This document shows positions 46,551-58,851 of a stretch of 64,000 nucleotides of DNA, one piece after another. A program made the position numbers and the translations under genes. Under the pieces are notes generated by a model, which worked only from the letters and a program-made list of their open reading frames with translations, did not search any database and was not told the DNA's origin. How positions within the stretch are numbered: position 1 is the first letter of the stretch; each line of letters begins with the position of its first letter. Source of the DNA: Lunularia cruciata (lineage: Eukaryota; Streptophyta; Marchantiopsida; Lunulariales; Lunulariaceae); NCBI GenBank assembly GCA_948567375.1, contig OX419759.1, positions 62,969,493-63,033,492 of the forward strand, read 5' to 3'.

Positions 46551-49500
46551 ATGGCAGCGGCTTTGTTACAAGCGGCTGCCGGGCCTGGCTTGGCCCGCTC
46601 CCCTCCGCTGAGCGGCCAACAGGGGAACAAGCAAAAGATTAAAGCTGGCAGCTATCATGTCGCATATTTTCCAACAAATGTCCCCTCGTCCCTGTTCTTA
46701 GCTTGCTCGTGTAGAGCCAGAGAACTTCCCTGGTCAGGAAGCAGTTCGGAGTCCAGCCATCCTAAGAATGTCCGGGTGAACGCAATTACTGAACTAGCAG
46801 AGACATCTGGTACAGCTTTGAGGTTGGAGCATGGCTCGAATGTTGATGCCCAAAACTCCTCTGCGGCCGGGAGCTCTCCTGGCAAAGACTCGCTCTCTCA
46901 GTCGAGGACTTTCGAGGGCATCACTACTGAAGAAGGTGAGCAGACTTCCTGAGACTCCAGACGTTCGCCACACAAATTCCCACGAGACAAATCTTATCTG
47001 ACGAGTAATGCATTTTTTTCTAAGCGTTACCTTTTAAAATGTCAGAGGACAAGGAATTAACTGAGGGTTTTACTCAACACAATTGGTGGAATATTCAACT
47101 TCCGCAATATCACGGAGGAAATAGGTTTGACGACAAGAAACGATCAACGTATTGTTCGTTGTTAACCGAGTTGAATTTAGAAGTGGAAAGAAGCAGCCAT
47201 CTTCTTCAGATTTTGCAACAGCCAAGAGCCAACTCGTGTACTAGAATGTTGACAACAAGCTATGATACCAATGAGTGTCAATCCGAGTGTCTGTTACAAT
47301 GTGGTCAAGGAACATGTTTGTAGTTCTCAGTTTCCTGTACTTGCTGGGAACTAATCGCAGAATTTCTTTTACAGAGCTGTTGGCCGGTGTGAAATACGAA
47401 TCAGAGTTTAAGAGGTTGCCAGCCAGGGCCACTGCTGGTATGTTGGAGCTCTACTACAACTACAGAGACGCGGTAAGGCTCTGCCTCACAGAATTGTGTA
47501 TAACGATGTTGGAGAGTTGGTCTCTTCCCTGTCATGCACCCCTTTCGTTAGACTGCGAAGTTCGTTGGGTGTCCGTCACCCGCGAGCGTGCGATGGTCGT
47601 TGAATTGCGCTTTTCTCTCCCTACCACCTTCTCTGCGCCTGGAAGCGTACCCGTATGTAGCATCCTCAAGGGCCTTTGTTGACCGTGCCCCCGACCAGAA
47701 AGGGGCTAGTTTGTTGAGGTTTATTTGTTCCGTGGTTTCGTTGTAGACTTTTGTAGGACTCATACAGGGTATACTGCACTTCATCCATGTGAACTTTCCA
47801 CTGAACTCGTCTAGGAACGTCTCGAAATGAGGTGAATTTACCGAGACGCTACCAGACTTGCTGCTTTGACACAGGAATGTCCACTTTGTTGGGCTTTTTC
47901 AAGCGGAGCCATGGATGACTTAACTATACGTGCTTTGGATCAGGTCGTAGAAAGTGGCGCAGAAAATGCAAGGGAGACAGCGGTACAAATCATGGCGACT
48001 GTTCTAGACCGCATTCTTCTCCAATTCGAGGTATTGTGTCCTCGAGTTTCTAGTCAGATATATACGTATCTCTAACATGTCAGAAAAAAATAAGTTCTCT
48101 TGTTGTTCGCAACATCAATTGTGTCGATTCTGTTTGATTTCACAGCTGCCTTCCTCTGAAAGTCGTTCAGAGTTTTATTTGCGTTAAACGAGGTTTTAAC
48201 CGAGATTGACCAGATTTTAACCGAGATTGAATTTTGCGTCTTTTTCAGGACCCTTTCACATTTCCGTCCTACCACAAACGATTGGTGGAACCCTATGATT
48301 ATTACACCTTCGGCCAAAACTACATTTGGCACTTGTTAGACTTTAGGTACGGTCTACCTTTGGAAGGTCAAAGAATTTTTGCAGTCGTATTTCACTTCTG
48401 TGACTTAATTTTTCCCTTCACGGACGGACTCAGTGTATCAACTGCCGTCATGGAATGGATTAAGTGTCTTACATCGTTGGACATATTGATCTTCTAATAG
48501 AACTGATGCTGTTTTGCAGAAATTCCTACTTGGGAAATGGTCATATCTTTGATGAGATTGAAAGTCAGCTAAAACAGGTAAGGACCAATCCTCTCCTCTG
48601 GTATGAAACTGTTTTCGAGATCTATAACATATGTAGAGTACAGTCAGCTCTCGTCACTACTATAAACAATTCCAATCATGCGAGCATCATGTGGAAGTGC
48701 ATGTGAACAACAGTTTGTTTAGCTAGTAGATCAGGGAGTACAAAATCGATCGAGAGATCATCAAAATGCCTTACGATTGGTAGCAGAACGATATATTTCC
48801 TTGATAGCTGTAGAACTGGACTTACATCTCTGATGGAGTACCTGATCCTGGATGTTCACCTCCTTGGTCAATTCGCGATGAAGCAGGGTCACAACGTATT
48901 TTTGTTTGCTAATCATCAAACCGAGGCGGACCCAGCAGTCATGGCGCTTTTGCTTGAGAGCTCTCACCGTTATCTGGCCGAGAACATGGTAAGTTTCTGT
49001 GTATTCCAGCTTCTGACTTCTGTCTATGGTACTTGGTCTCTACGATTGTAGTCACCCAAGTTGGTCTGGAGATGACAAAATGACACATCAGCTCCACCGT
49101 CGCACTGACTTTTGCTATCCTTCCTTGCAGACTTATATTGCAGGTGACAGGGTCGTCCTTGATCCTTTTTGCAAACCATTCAGCATGGGCAGGTACGTGT
49201 AGTCGTATCATTGTGTTGATTACCTAAGCACAATGGTGATTGTGGAACCTATGTGTGCGAAACTGCGTAGCTTTTGTCATGCTTGAGTTGAAAACGGTAT
49301 CTTGCGTGGACTTGTTACTGGTTGTGTAAACATGTGACCACTGCTACTGGATCAGGGTGTCCACGAGAGTGAGTCAGAGGTGTTTCGCCGGAATTCTTAC
49401 TCTTTTGTCTTATGTCACTCTCCAGGAACCTGCTATGTGTCTACTCAAAGAAGCATATCAATGATATCCCGGAGCTTGTAGATATGAAGCAGAGAGCCAA

Positions 49501-50872
49501 CACTAGGACCATAAAGGAAATGACAGCTCTGCTTAAGTAAGGACAATCACATTACCAGTGACTCTTGTGTTTGTGTGTTCAATCTGATGTTAAGAATCAT
49601 GGTTCACAATGTTTGAGTAGGTGGAGTGGAGATTCACTTGTGGCTTGGACGTGAACTCTCTTGCAGGAAGGGTGGTCAGATAATTTGGATTGCTCCAAGT
49701 GGTGGGCGGGATCGACCAGACCCAGAAACCGACGAATGGAAACCTGTGAGAACACACAACTGTTTTGCTTTTGACTGTTTCTGGTGTTGTCGTTCATGGA
49801 TGTAGCCTCCAAGTGAGAACACGCGTTTTAGAGGATAGATAACTGCGTGGTTTCATCTGTCCTCAAAATTGGCAATTCTAGCAGCCATGAACAATGTTGC
49901 CACTTGACAGGATGTGCTTAAACAAATTTTCATGTTTTATTTATATCTGTTATCCGGAGGTTTTGAAATCACTATCTCTTATAATTCATATTCTAGTTAT
50001 AAGTAAACCGGAAGCATTGAAAAGAACTAGGATTAAATGGTCTCAGATTTTTCAAGGAATGTTGTATCAAAATATCTGGGAGGGTAGCTATGCGTTCAGA
50101 AGAATTGACCTCTTGAAAACTACTTAAACCAGCTGCTTACGTCACCCACCGCGTATGACAGGCTCCTTTCGATGTTTCTGTCTTGGAAAATATGCGGAGA
50201 CTGCTCTCACATATGCCTGTTCCTGGACATATGTATCCCCTGGCCTTGCTCTGCCATGACATTATGCCGCCCCCTCGGAAGGTAAGAACACCATGTTATC
50301 TTGTCGATTTGAAACAATATCTGTCTTCCTTTGCACGCCTTTCTTTTTGCAGAAGACGTTCGTACTTGCCTGACACACCATCTACATATGTCCGCCCTTC
50401 TTATGTGTCAGGCTTCACTTAATTGTTTTGTTCTTCGTCAGGTGGAGAAAGAATTGGGTGAGAAGAGGTTGATTGGATATCACGGTGTGGGATTGGCAAT
50501 ATCTCCAGAGCTGAGGTTTGATGAAGTGACTGCTGGGACCAGCTCCAAAGAGGAAGTATGCTCTTGATCTCTCTCTGTCTCAGTTCGCGCATGTCATGCA
50601 GTCCCCTTTGTACTATAAGCCGTAGGGTAAACTTACATGGGTACATGCGTGCAATTCGTGACTTTCCTCTTACATGGCGAAATTAAATTCAGTACTAACA
50701 TTCTCCTTCTGGACAGGCAAGAGAAAAGTTCACGCAAACAGCGTACGACATTGTCATGGAGCAGTACTCATTGTTGAATAGAGCTGTCTACCTTGGTGAA
50801 GGATTGAACGCATCCTCTTCATCGACTCAATTATCTCAGCCTTGGTTTGGAGAGCAACACGGATCTCATTGA
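46551..50872 (+). CDS. ATS1: Plastid glycerol-3-phosphate acyltransferase (EC 2.3.1.15), 12 exons
   Basis: Transfers an acyl group from acyl-ACP to sn-1 of glycerol-3-phosphate in the plastid stroma, the first step of the prokaryotic glycerolipid pathway. Exons by GT-AG and family alignment: 46551-46935, 47375-47472, 47875-48030, 48249-48346, 48520-48577, 48887-48988, 49131-49192, 49426-49536, 49667-49745, 50162-50281, 50442-50555, 50717-50872. They sum to 1539 nt, 512 residues, no internal stop. Residues 1-90 are Ala/Ser/Lys-rich, a likely transit peptide. The catalytic NHQTEAD (HX4D, His275 and Asp280) is followed by [17 protein letters not shown], the phosphate-binding-like APSGGRDRP and [13 protein letters not shown]. 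It ends [12 protein letters not shown], where relatives have SQPW. Exon 3 begins ECPLCWAF before the conserved SSGA, about six residues more than in relatives, so that acceptor (47874) is the least certain. Sole convincing host gene in the window. Confidence 0.95.
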
Positions 50873-53021
50873 GGAGAGCTTCTGTTAGATCTCAACCGAA
50901 CCTGTTAGGAAGCAGATTTATCAGTCCTTTCTCGTATGTCTCCTCTCTTCGTTATGCATTTTGGGTAAGGCGAAAGGGCCTTCCCATATTCTTTGGAATC
51001 TTCAGAAAGAGGCTCACTTTTGGGCAGTAACTTTTGTGAAAGATTTCCTAGCGTTGTCAAACTAGGCATTGCCAATTGTGCAGCGTTTTGTAGAGTAATT
51101 ATGCTGGTCTTAAGTTTGAGTACCTTAGCTGGCATCCAGCGTCGGTTGGGGTTTCAATCACACCCATTGACATGAGTTCCACTCAAATTTCGCAGCATTG
51201 CTTTTGCTTATGACGGTTGGGCACGTCTGTAGATGCGGCACCAACGAATGTAGTTCAAGCAATTCCTGAATACAGGAACCATTAATTTTTCTGAGGCAAC
51301 TTGGTCAACTCATGGACCAAGTACCTGAGAAGACCAGAAAGAAATTAGTGTGACGGGCAGGACCAGGCAAACTGTTGCAAAGAGGACCTTGAACCAGGAG
51401 AGGGCAATTTGGGCCTTCTCACATTTCTGAGTATTCAACTGAGTTCCTGGTATGGGCAAGTCCAAGGGAGGATACGAAGTGGGGCCTCGCTTAGGGTGAA
51501 AGTGATGTACCAATGATCAACACACTGCTTAGTGAAGAAGATGATAGTTGCAGCAGCCACTGCTTGTTGGCTGCTACGGGACTCTGGAAACACTGATCCG
51601 GATGCTCAAACCTTCCTGGAGTCCAGGTTGTCAATGTATTCTTGCAGTAATTTGTAAATTGAAATCCGTGGAGTTATCGTCGAATCGTCCAACACTTGAT
51701 TTACTCCTTGATTTATTCCTTACGGGTTGGTCTGAAGTCTGTTCAGTATACATGAAGGTGCACTTCTTACGCTGTAAATTCTGAGAATGGCAGAGATGCG
51801 CATACTTAGAAAACCAAGTATGGCGAAAATACATCTGTTCAACGTGTTTTCCTGTTTCAAGTACTGTGCACCAATGAGTTTCGGAGTAATAGAAACCAAG
51901 TATGTCGAAAATACAATTGTCCAATGTGTCTTCCTGTTTCAAGTTACCAGCGAGTTCCGGACATTGAGAACGTGTTCTCCCTTGAGTGAAAGAGGGAGTT
52001 ATAGAGAATGGAATCCGTCACTTCTCATAGCAAATGAGTAAAGCTGTCTGATATATTCTTACCACAGTATTCTTGCCAAAGAGGCGCTTTTAGCCCTATT
52101 TATTGATGCGTGCTTTCCAGATCTGTTACTTGGACACCCAACACGTCGGATATCCACGTCAGAACAGATAAGTCGATGTTGGGAGATTATATTTGCATTG
52201 GACCGACCAAGAAATGTCAAAACCATTCACATATGTCAGGGCGATTTCGGTATATCAAAGTACTCACGCGTGACAAACATCACAAAATTTCGATATCAAC
52301 TTGATGCCGAGTCGAGTGCGCAAGGGGAAACCTCACTGGTCTGATACGGAATCTGTGCAGACTGAATGCAGGTCGCTGAGAAGGCTCATAGTTCTTCGTT
52401 GACAATGCATACCCTTCAGTCAAGACTTAACAGAACACTGCAGGGTCTCACCTTGATAGGTATTATTTCGGTTCAAGTACAGTAGTCTTGGATCTATAAG
52501 TAGACAACTTGCAAGCACACCTCACACTTTTCGATTATAATTCAAGACTGGCCATGCTTATGGTCTTAGACGCTTGTCATGATATGTTCAGACACGCCTA
52601 CAAGAGTGAACTTCTAAATCCGATTGGCTTCGGTTGAATACATACTCAGGTGACTTCTAGCTAAAGCTTCCTGTAAACTGAATTGCATTATTGGCATAAT
52701 AAAGCCATGAAGTGTATCGAAGAGAAATGCAGAAAGGAACTTATTTATCCAACATGTGCAAGAGAATTGGGAGACACTTCCACAGCAGCAGACTTGTTGG
52801 CAACAACAGTACAAACTTGAACCCTCTGTCCTCGCGGCTTCCATCTTCTTGTAAAGAATGAGCTAGCACTCATTTTGCCTTGACCCGAGTGACCTTGATT
52901 TGAAATCGTATCAGCGTATTTGACCTCCTGGGAAGTTAGTGTTTTGCCTTTCTTATAGGTTGCTCGTTGTAAGATGCAGAGAAGAAGCTCCCTTGAACCC
53001 GAATAAGTTGGTATGTGCTTA
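50873..53021. other. Downstream flank of the acyltransferase, no second gene
   Basis: Holds the 3' untranslated region, end not placed. Open stretches reach about 110 codons on both strands but lack motifs and overlap. Contains the two-unit repeat at 51808-51962. Confidence 0.5.
51808..51962. repeat. Two-unit tandem repeat (~77 bp) downstream of the acyltransferase
   Basis: Units 51808-51890 and 51891-51962 share ACCAAGTATG.CGAAAATACA, GTGT.TTCCTGTTTCAAGT and GAGTT.CGGA. Confidence 0.88.
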
Positions 53022-53108
53022 ATTTGGGGCTTAACCCATTTACCTCTTGTACGGGCTTGATGGGGTCTTCCCATCCTTACTGTTATTCTATGCGTTCGCT
53101 TCTTTTAC
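53022..53108 (+). repeat. LINE-like 3'-end module, downstream of the acyltransferase
   Basis: Reads TTGGGGCTTAACCCATTTAC, then CTCTTGTACGGGCTTGATGG, GGTCTTCCCATCCTTAC and CTATGCGTTCGCTTCTTTTA. No coding remnant attached. Confidence 0.8.
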
Positions 53109-55000
53109 CTTAAAACATACCTATGTTTTCTTGACGCAATATGTTAGGTTTTTACAAGGGTCTTTTGTATTTTTTAAGCAATATCCAATATTTAGATTTC
53201 TAGAATTTTATCTTTAAAGATAAAGTCATCAAGAACTACAGTTAAGTTTTATGGAATCATGTACATGAAAGAAAGATCGGACCACATGATCGTGTCAATA
53301 ATTTTTGTACCTCGTATGGCTTCATATCTCCGGAATTTGTTGAGAGGAAGTGGAGAAAAAGAGGCTCCGATTGGCAACTAAAATCCTACAAACTCGTACA
53401 AAATTTATTTTTTTAAGATAAAAGTCTACTATCCTATCTACTATTCTCTGTTGAGTATTCTATCTATTATAATGGTTGTTATTGTAGTGATATTTAATCT
53501 AAGTTCAGTTTTATTTTAAATTCGTACGTAGAGTGCTATATTGTATATGATCTATTGATGCAAGCAACAACAAAAATTAGATATATTACTATCTCTTTAA
53601 ATTGGGGGTACTTCTCTTAGAGTTTTTGATTCATTCTTAGGCTTTTGGATTGTTTTATAATTGATACAACTAGCCAATAATATTCATACCTAGAGTTTTG
53701 GATTGTTTTATTAGTTTTGATACATCTAGCATGAGGATATTAGAAATATTGGATTTTCTATCCCTATCTCTTTGAACAATATATGGATCTTACGTATAGA
53801 ATATTGATGTATACCTTGATAAATTTCTGAGTGAACCTCTGAATTTTTCTCAATCAAATATTTCTAAGGAAAGTGACAGTCAATAATATCCTTCATTTTA
53901 AATCACTTTAAAACTAAAAATATAGCTGTTTTCTTATGTGAAATTCTTCATGTATGAGCTGCTTTAAATATATATATATATATATATATACATATATTTA
54001 TATATATAGTCTTACAAAAATGACTAAAGATACATAAATACTATTTTTCAATACCAAACATAAATATCAATAAGATAAAATAAAAATTCTTAGACTAATT
54101 TCAAAACAAAAATTATTTTTTGATAAATTATTTCATGTTTATCATAAACCAGTAAATAATTACTTTTTCATCAAAATAGCTGCAAGAAAAATAAATAAAT
54201 AAATAATATCCACAAATTATATTTCTTATCATAATTCTTCATTTCAAAATACATTTATAATTTACTGAGCAACACAATGTTGTAAAATTTATATTCTAGA
54301 AATGCCATAAGCTATCATAAACTTTTTATTATAACAAATTCCTATGTATGAATCTCTTATTCCAATTCTTTTTAGTTTCTACTATATTAATAAATATGAT
54401 AGAAAAATGATCTTAAATATGATCTTAACAGACTTTTGAAGACGATGGGTTTGGCAATTTGATTTGCAAGAGTGAAAATTAAAGGTGAACTAGATTCTTT
54501 TCTTTGGGGAGGAGTTGGGGAGGAGTGTGGAGACGGGAGAGAAGAGGGAGAGATGTGAGAGGAAAGATCTATATTTTGTGAGAGCTCTCTATCCTATAGC
54601 ACTCGAGTGAATTGTCAATTCTGTTCAATTTTCAATTTTGGCTCCATTGGTACTTGGATTGAAGACTATGGAGAATTGGATAGAAAGTTATGAGGTTTTT
54701 AAGGGTTTAGAATGATCATTACACATTGATAGTGATGGGTCGAGAATTTTCATTTCTAATTTCTTGGTTTTCATGGTTTAGTTCTATGGGGATTTAGTTT
54801 GAAAATTTTGGAGATAGAAATTGAAAGTTATGAGAGTTTAAAGCTTTTAGGGTTTGGAGAGATTGTGTTTTCTTATGTGAGTTTGGAAGTGAGGGGTTGT
54901 AGTTGTGCAAGTATGGGGAGATATAGAGAGGAGCATCGTGTGTTACTATCCTTATTCTTGTGCTAGCCATGGCTACACCTCCCCATGTGGGGCCACCTAG
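53109..55000. other. AT-rich intergenic stretch
   Basis: No gene. A (TA)n tract lies at 53967-53990. The part after 54450 is richer in G on the plus strand and may be the upstream part of the LINE-like element L2. Confidence 0.5.
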
Positions 55001-55919
55001 AGTGGCTTAGGATACACCATGCCTGGTGTGTCACCGACGCTTTACTTTGCGGGTAAGGACCCATGTGGGAAGGATGCACAAGGACTATGATTGAACCACT
55101 TGGGATGCCCACGTGAGGCGAGCAACCACATTGACAATGGTGACACTCTAATTACGCATGCTTCTTCTTTCCCTTTGTTGATTGTTCCAAGGATATCAAT
55201 CAAGTTATGGAAGTGGGAAGCTTCTCAGGTGGGTTGTATGTTAGGGTTATTTGAGACTAGTTTTCCATATCCATGTCTATTCCATAGGCTACCCCACACA
55301 CTCCATGATGAGGCTAGACAGGCCTTTTGCCTACCACTTGATCATTTGGCACATGATCCCTTGGACAAGTTGGCATGGCTTCTATTCCTCTTACTCCCTT
55401 GATGGTATCTTTGTTATGCTAGAGAAGACATGTGGAGCATAGAGAGGTGGCTGCTAGATTTTGTTGATTTTGAGTGGGGATTAGGCGGCCCTTCAGGAGG
55501 AGTCTATTAAGGCTACATGTTTTAGGTGATAGGTTTTGCCACAAGATACCATGAAGTCCACTTGATTACAATGGTGTAGGACATTGGGTCAAGCAGGAGA
55601 GTTTAGTAAAGCAACATGAGTGCTACACCCTTTGTCTATGACTAGTCCAACAAATGAGACTATCTCTTCTCTATGCTCACTACATCTTATGGCAATAGAG
55701 GAACTACCACTAGATGTCTTAGATTATCAACCTAAGCAACCTTTATGTCTTGATAGGTCACTTTTTGCACAAGCATTGTGCATTGCCCCTTGCCTTTCCT
55801 CATGAGGCTTGTTAGGGATGGTTTATGAGCACCTTAGTGATTGCTTTCAGGCAGATGATCCTTTTAGTGGTTTTATTGAGTTGTTTCAAGTGGCTGCAAC
55901 AATAGCAAGAGGAGACATT

Positions 55920-57300
55920 CCTATGTCTATTAGTAGGTGTTAGGTGCTAGTCAACTTCTTGCAATCATGAGAGAAGGACACGGAGGGCAATAAACAGATT
56001 GCTATTGGAGAGATATTTTTGTGTTTAGTCAATCATACCATTGTCCTTCAGTATTGTTCCCACTTTCAATACCACCTCAATCCACATCAATTTGGAGTAG
56101 CTACACCTGGAGGATGTGAGGTAATATCTCTATGCATTATAACACTCCTAGATATTCATCTAGATTAGGTTGTCCTACAAGTTGATGTTAAGAACGCTTT
56201 TAATAACATCACACGAACATCCAACTTTAGAGAGCTTAGAGAGGCTAATGGATCCTTGGCAAGTCTTATTCCTTTTGTGCGGTCGTTATATGGCTCTCTT
56301 GCTTCCCTTTATTACCAACATGGTTGTTCACAAGAGGGAGTCACCATCTTGGAATCAGCTATTGTACACATCAAGGAGATCCTTTAGGGGAGCCCTTATT
56401 TGCCATTGCTCATTCTAGAGCTCTCTTATCTACTACTTTGGCCATGTCAGGTTGTGTATTTCCCTCCTTGGCAAATGAACACACATTGTGGGCCTTGTAG
56501 ATCAGATTAGGCATACCTTTGACCACTTGACTACCGAGCTATATCTAGTAGGCTTGAGAATCAAGGTGTCAAAGTGTAGGGCATGGTCCCCTTTAGTTAT
56601 CCCTCCCCACCTTGAGCTTCCAAAGGAGTGTATCACATCCACAAATGGACTACATGTTCTTGGAGTGCCAGTAAGATCCAAGGATTTTGTCACACGCTTC
56701 TTAGATGTTGCCCTTGTAGAGGATGTTCTCTATGTAGATGATCTTATGTTACTAGGAGATTCACAAGTGGCATTTGGTATACTCTCCTCAAGTATTGCTT
56801 GTTGACCAACCTATCTCACTCATATAGTTCCCCTCTCCTTGTCCTTCCTATCACATCTTAGAGCCTTTGATAGGAGGAGTATGGGAATATTTGGTAATAT
56901 TATTGGACCGTGGACATTTGAGTGTGTAACAAGGGATTTGGCACATAGACAAACAGCTCTACCAATCTTGTGTGGAGGGGTTGGCTTGCTATCTATGGAG
57001 GAGACTACACCCATAGTGTTTTTGGGTAGTTGGGCTCTCTTGGCACCCTTACTTTCCTCTTGTTTTGTGGCTGTTGATAGGTTGGTTTTGAACACTTATG
57101 TGATAGAGGTAGAGGAGGGATCCTTTTCTCTCCAAATGTCATTGTGGTAGACAAGAGAAATTCTATCTCCATGGGCACAAGGAACTCTCATCTTTTGCTT
57201 CATTATCATCAGATTGGACTAGAGGTTTACAATCTTTCTTGAAGAGCGATAGTGCGAGCATACACTAAATTCTCTCTTAGTTGACTTGTCCATTCCTCAG
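55920..57300 (+). pseudogene. Reverse-transcriptase ORF remnant of L2, part before the solo LTR
   Basis: Blocks in order: QIAIGEIFLCL, NPHQFGVATPGGCE (about 56085-56120), VVLQVDVKNAFNNITR with motif A Asp (about 56170), LIPFVRSLYGSLASLYYQHG, and GDPLGEPLFAIAHSRALL (motif B, about 56375). Then comes motif C, where one base is lost, so the expected ADD reads AN (about 56470). GLVDQIRHTFDHLTTEL, KVSKCRAWSP, LHVLGVPVRS and MGIFGNIIGPWTFE follow, with LGSWALLAPLL near 57030. Open stretches at 56170-56418, 56488-56805 and 56839-57150 are pieces of it. Role: reverse transcription and insertion of the element. Dead. Confidence 0.8.
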
Positions 57301-57586
57301 GCTACTAGTGCACGTCTTTGCTCTTGCTCCAACAAAGGTGCATGCTCTTAGATCCTAGCTTGACCATGCATTACAACATTTTGACTAACATCAGCTATTT
57401 TCTCTACAACAATGAGGTTTTGCCTAAGTTTGGTCCACCCATCTGCATTTTCATTACCACTTGTGTGTTTCTACACAAGATGTAGTAGTAATCCATATGA
57501 CATGGTGTCCTTTTGGAGGATACAAGATAGCTACCCATGATGCTATTAGGGAATAGTGTTTGCTATGGCACAAGAGAGTAGATACT

Positions 57587-58324
57587 TGTAATAATCCAAG
57601 GACAAGAGAAGAGAGAAAACACAGATTGCACACTCAAACATTCAATGCCCCAAAGGAGCACCTTCTCATTTATTATATAAACAAAGAGGATCTCCTCCAA
57701 GGAAGCTCCACCATAGGATTAGGCACACAAATAGGTGCCATTTCAGCAAGCTCCACCCTTGGATTACTTATTTGGATGGGATGTCTGGTCTAGGTCCTAT
57801 CTGGTTGGTCAAACAAGCTTTGACCGGAGGGAATCTTTTAGGGAATCTTCCTGTAGGAAACTAAGAATCATGTGCGTAAGGTACCGTTGGAAAGCTCTTG
57901 ACAAGAAAAAGCAAGGGGGAGAGAAGGCCAGCATTTCCTCAATTGGGGGAGAGAAAGTGGCACATTATTGAGGCCTAATTCATTCGTTTAGGCCTCCAAA
58001 ATTGCCTTCAAAGATTTCAAGCATATTTTGGTTCCTACTCTATTAGTAGAAGTCCCCTTTTGGTGATACCTCTTTCTGATCTGTTTAGTCCATCATGTGT
58101 AACATCCTTCTAGATGTTACCAAACCAATTCTCACCTTTAAATCATATGTCTAGCTATTGGTTCCAAGGTTCTCAAGTCTATTTTGGTTTCTGCCCTATT
58201 AGTAGAAGTGTTCTTTTGGTGATACTTCTATCTGATCTATTTTGACCATCATGTATACCATCATTCTAGATGTTACCAAACCAAATTTCACATGTAGATC
58301 ATATGGCTAGCTCTTGGTATTACA
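57587..58324 (-). mobile_element. Solo LTR, family S, copy S5
   Basis: A 738-bp minus-oriented copy, TGTAATAATCC at the left and GGTATTACA at the right. Flanked by a perfect ATACT duplication (57582-57586 and 58325-58329). It interrupts the coding remnant of L2 and is therefore younger than L2. It aligns along its length with S1 in reverse orientation. Confidence 0.95.
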
Positions 58325-58815
58325 ATACTTGGCTTGGAGGGAGCATTTGTATGCTTTGCAAACAACACATGTCAAGGAAGACTTGTACTTGGTCCAAGAT
58401 GATCAAGTAATAGTAGTGGATATCATGGTTATGGACCCTACGTGGGATAAAATTTTGGAGGGAGTGATTACCCATCTCCCTAGATGGGCGGCGAGTGGGT
58501 AGCAGGTTGCAAGGTCTCCAAGTATAGAGGCATGCATCGAGGTCACCTCTTTGTTCTTCTAGCCTTGGAGTTATATGGAGCAATCTACATGGTGTTTGAC
58601 ACATTTCTCAAACAAGTGTGTGAGAGCTTATCATGTTAGGCATCAAGGGGTATCACTCTCACTCGCATACTTTATAGCATATTTTAGATAGTGTATGTTC
58701 ATTGATCTATAGAGGGCAGTGGATTGTACAATCCATAAGAGCGAAATCACACTAGGTGATGCTTCTTTGGATGCTCTAGTTGTTTGTAGACCATACGACT
58801 TGCATAGCTTGGATA
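58325..58815 (+). pseudogene. Reverse-transcriptase ORF remnant of L2, part after the solo LTR
   Basis: C-terminal part of the L2 protein: VIVVDIMVMDPTWDKILEGV, then a block equivalent to the one at about 14150-14000 in L1 (PWSYMEQSTW..LTHFSNKCVRAYH), then LDALVVCRPYDLHSL at the end. Stops interrupt it. The part VVDIMVMDPT resembles the core of a restriction-like nuclease fold but is too decayed to be sure. Confidence 0.68.
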
Positions 58816-58851
58816 TCTAAGGTGTAGTAGGGCAGATTTCTCATATAGACT

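Noticed and set aside
47039-47323. Possible extra exon in intron 1 of the acyltransferase (94-codon open frame)
   Set aside because: Joining exon 1 directly to 47375 keeps frame and aligns without a gap to the family (SRTF...LLAGVK), so no exon is needed.
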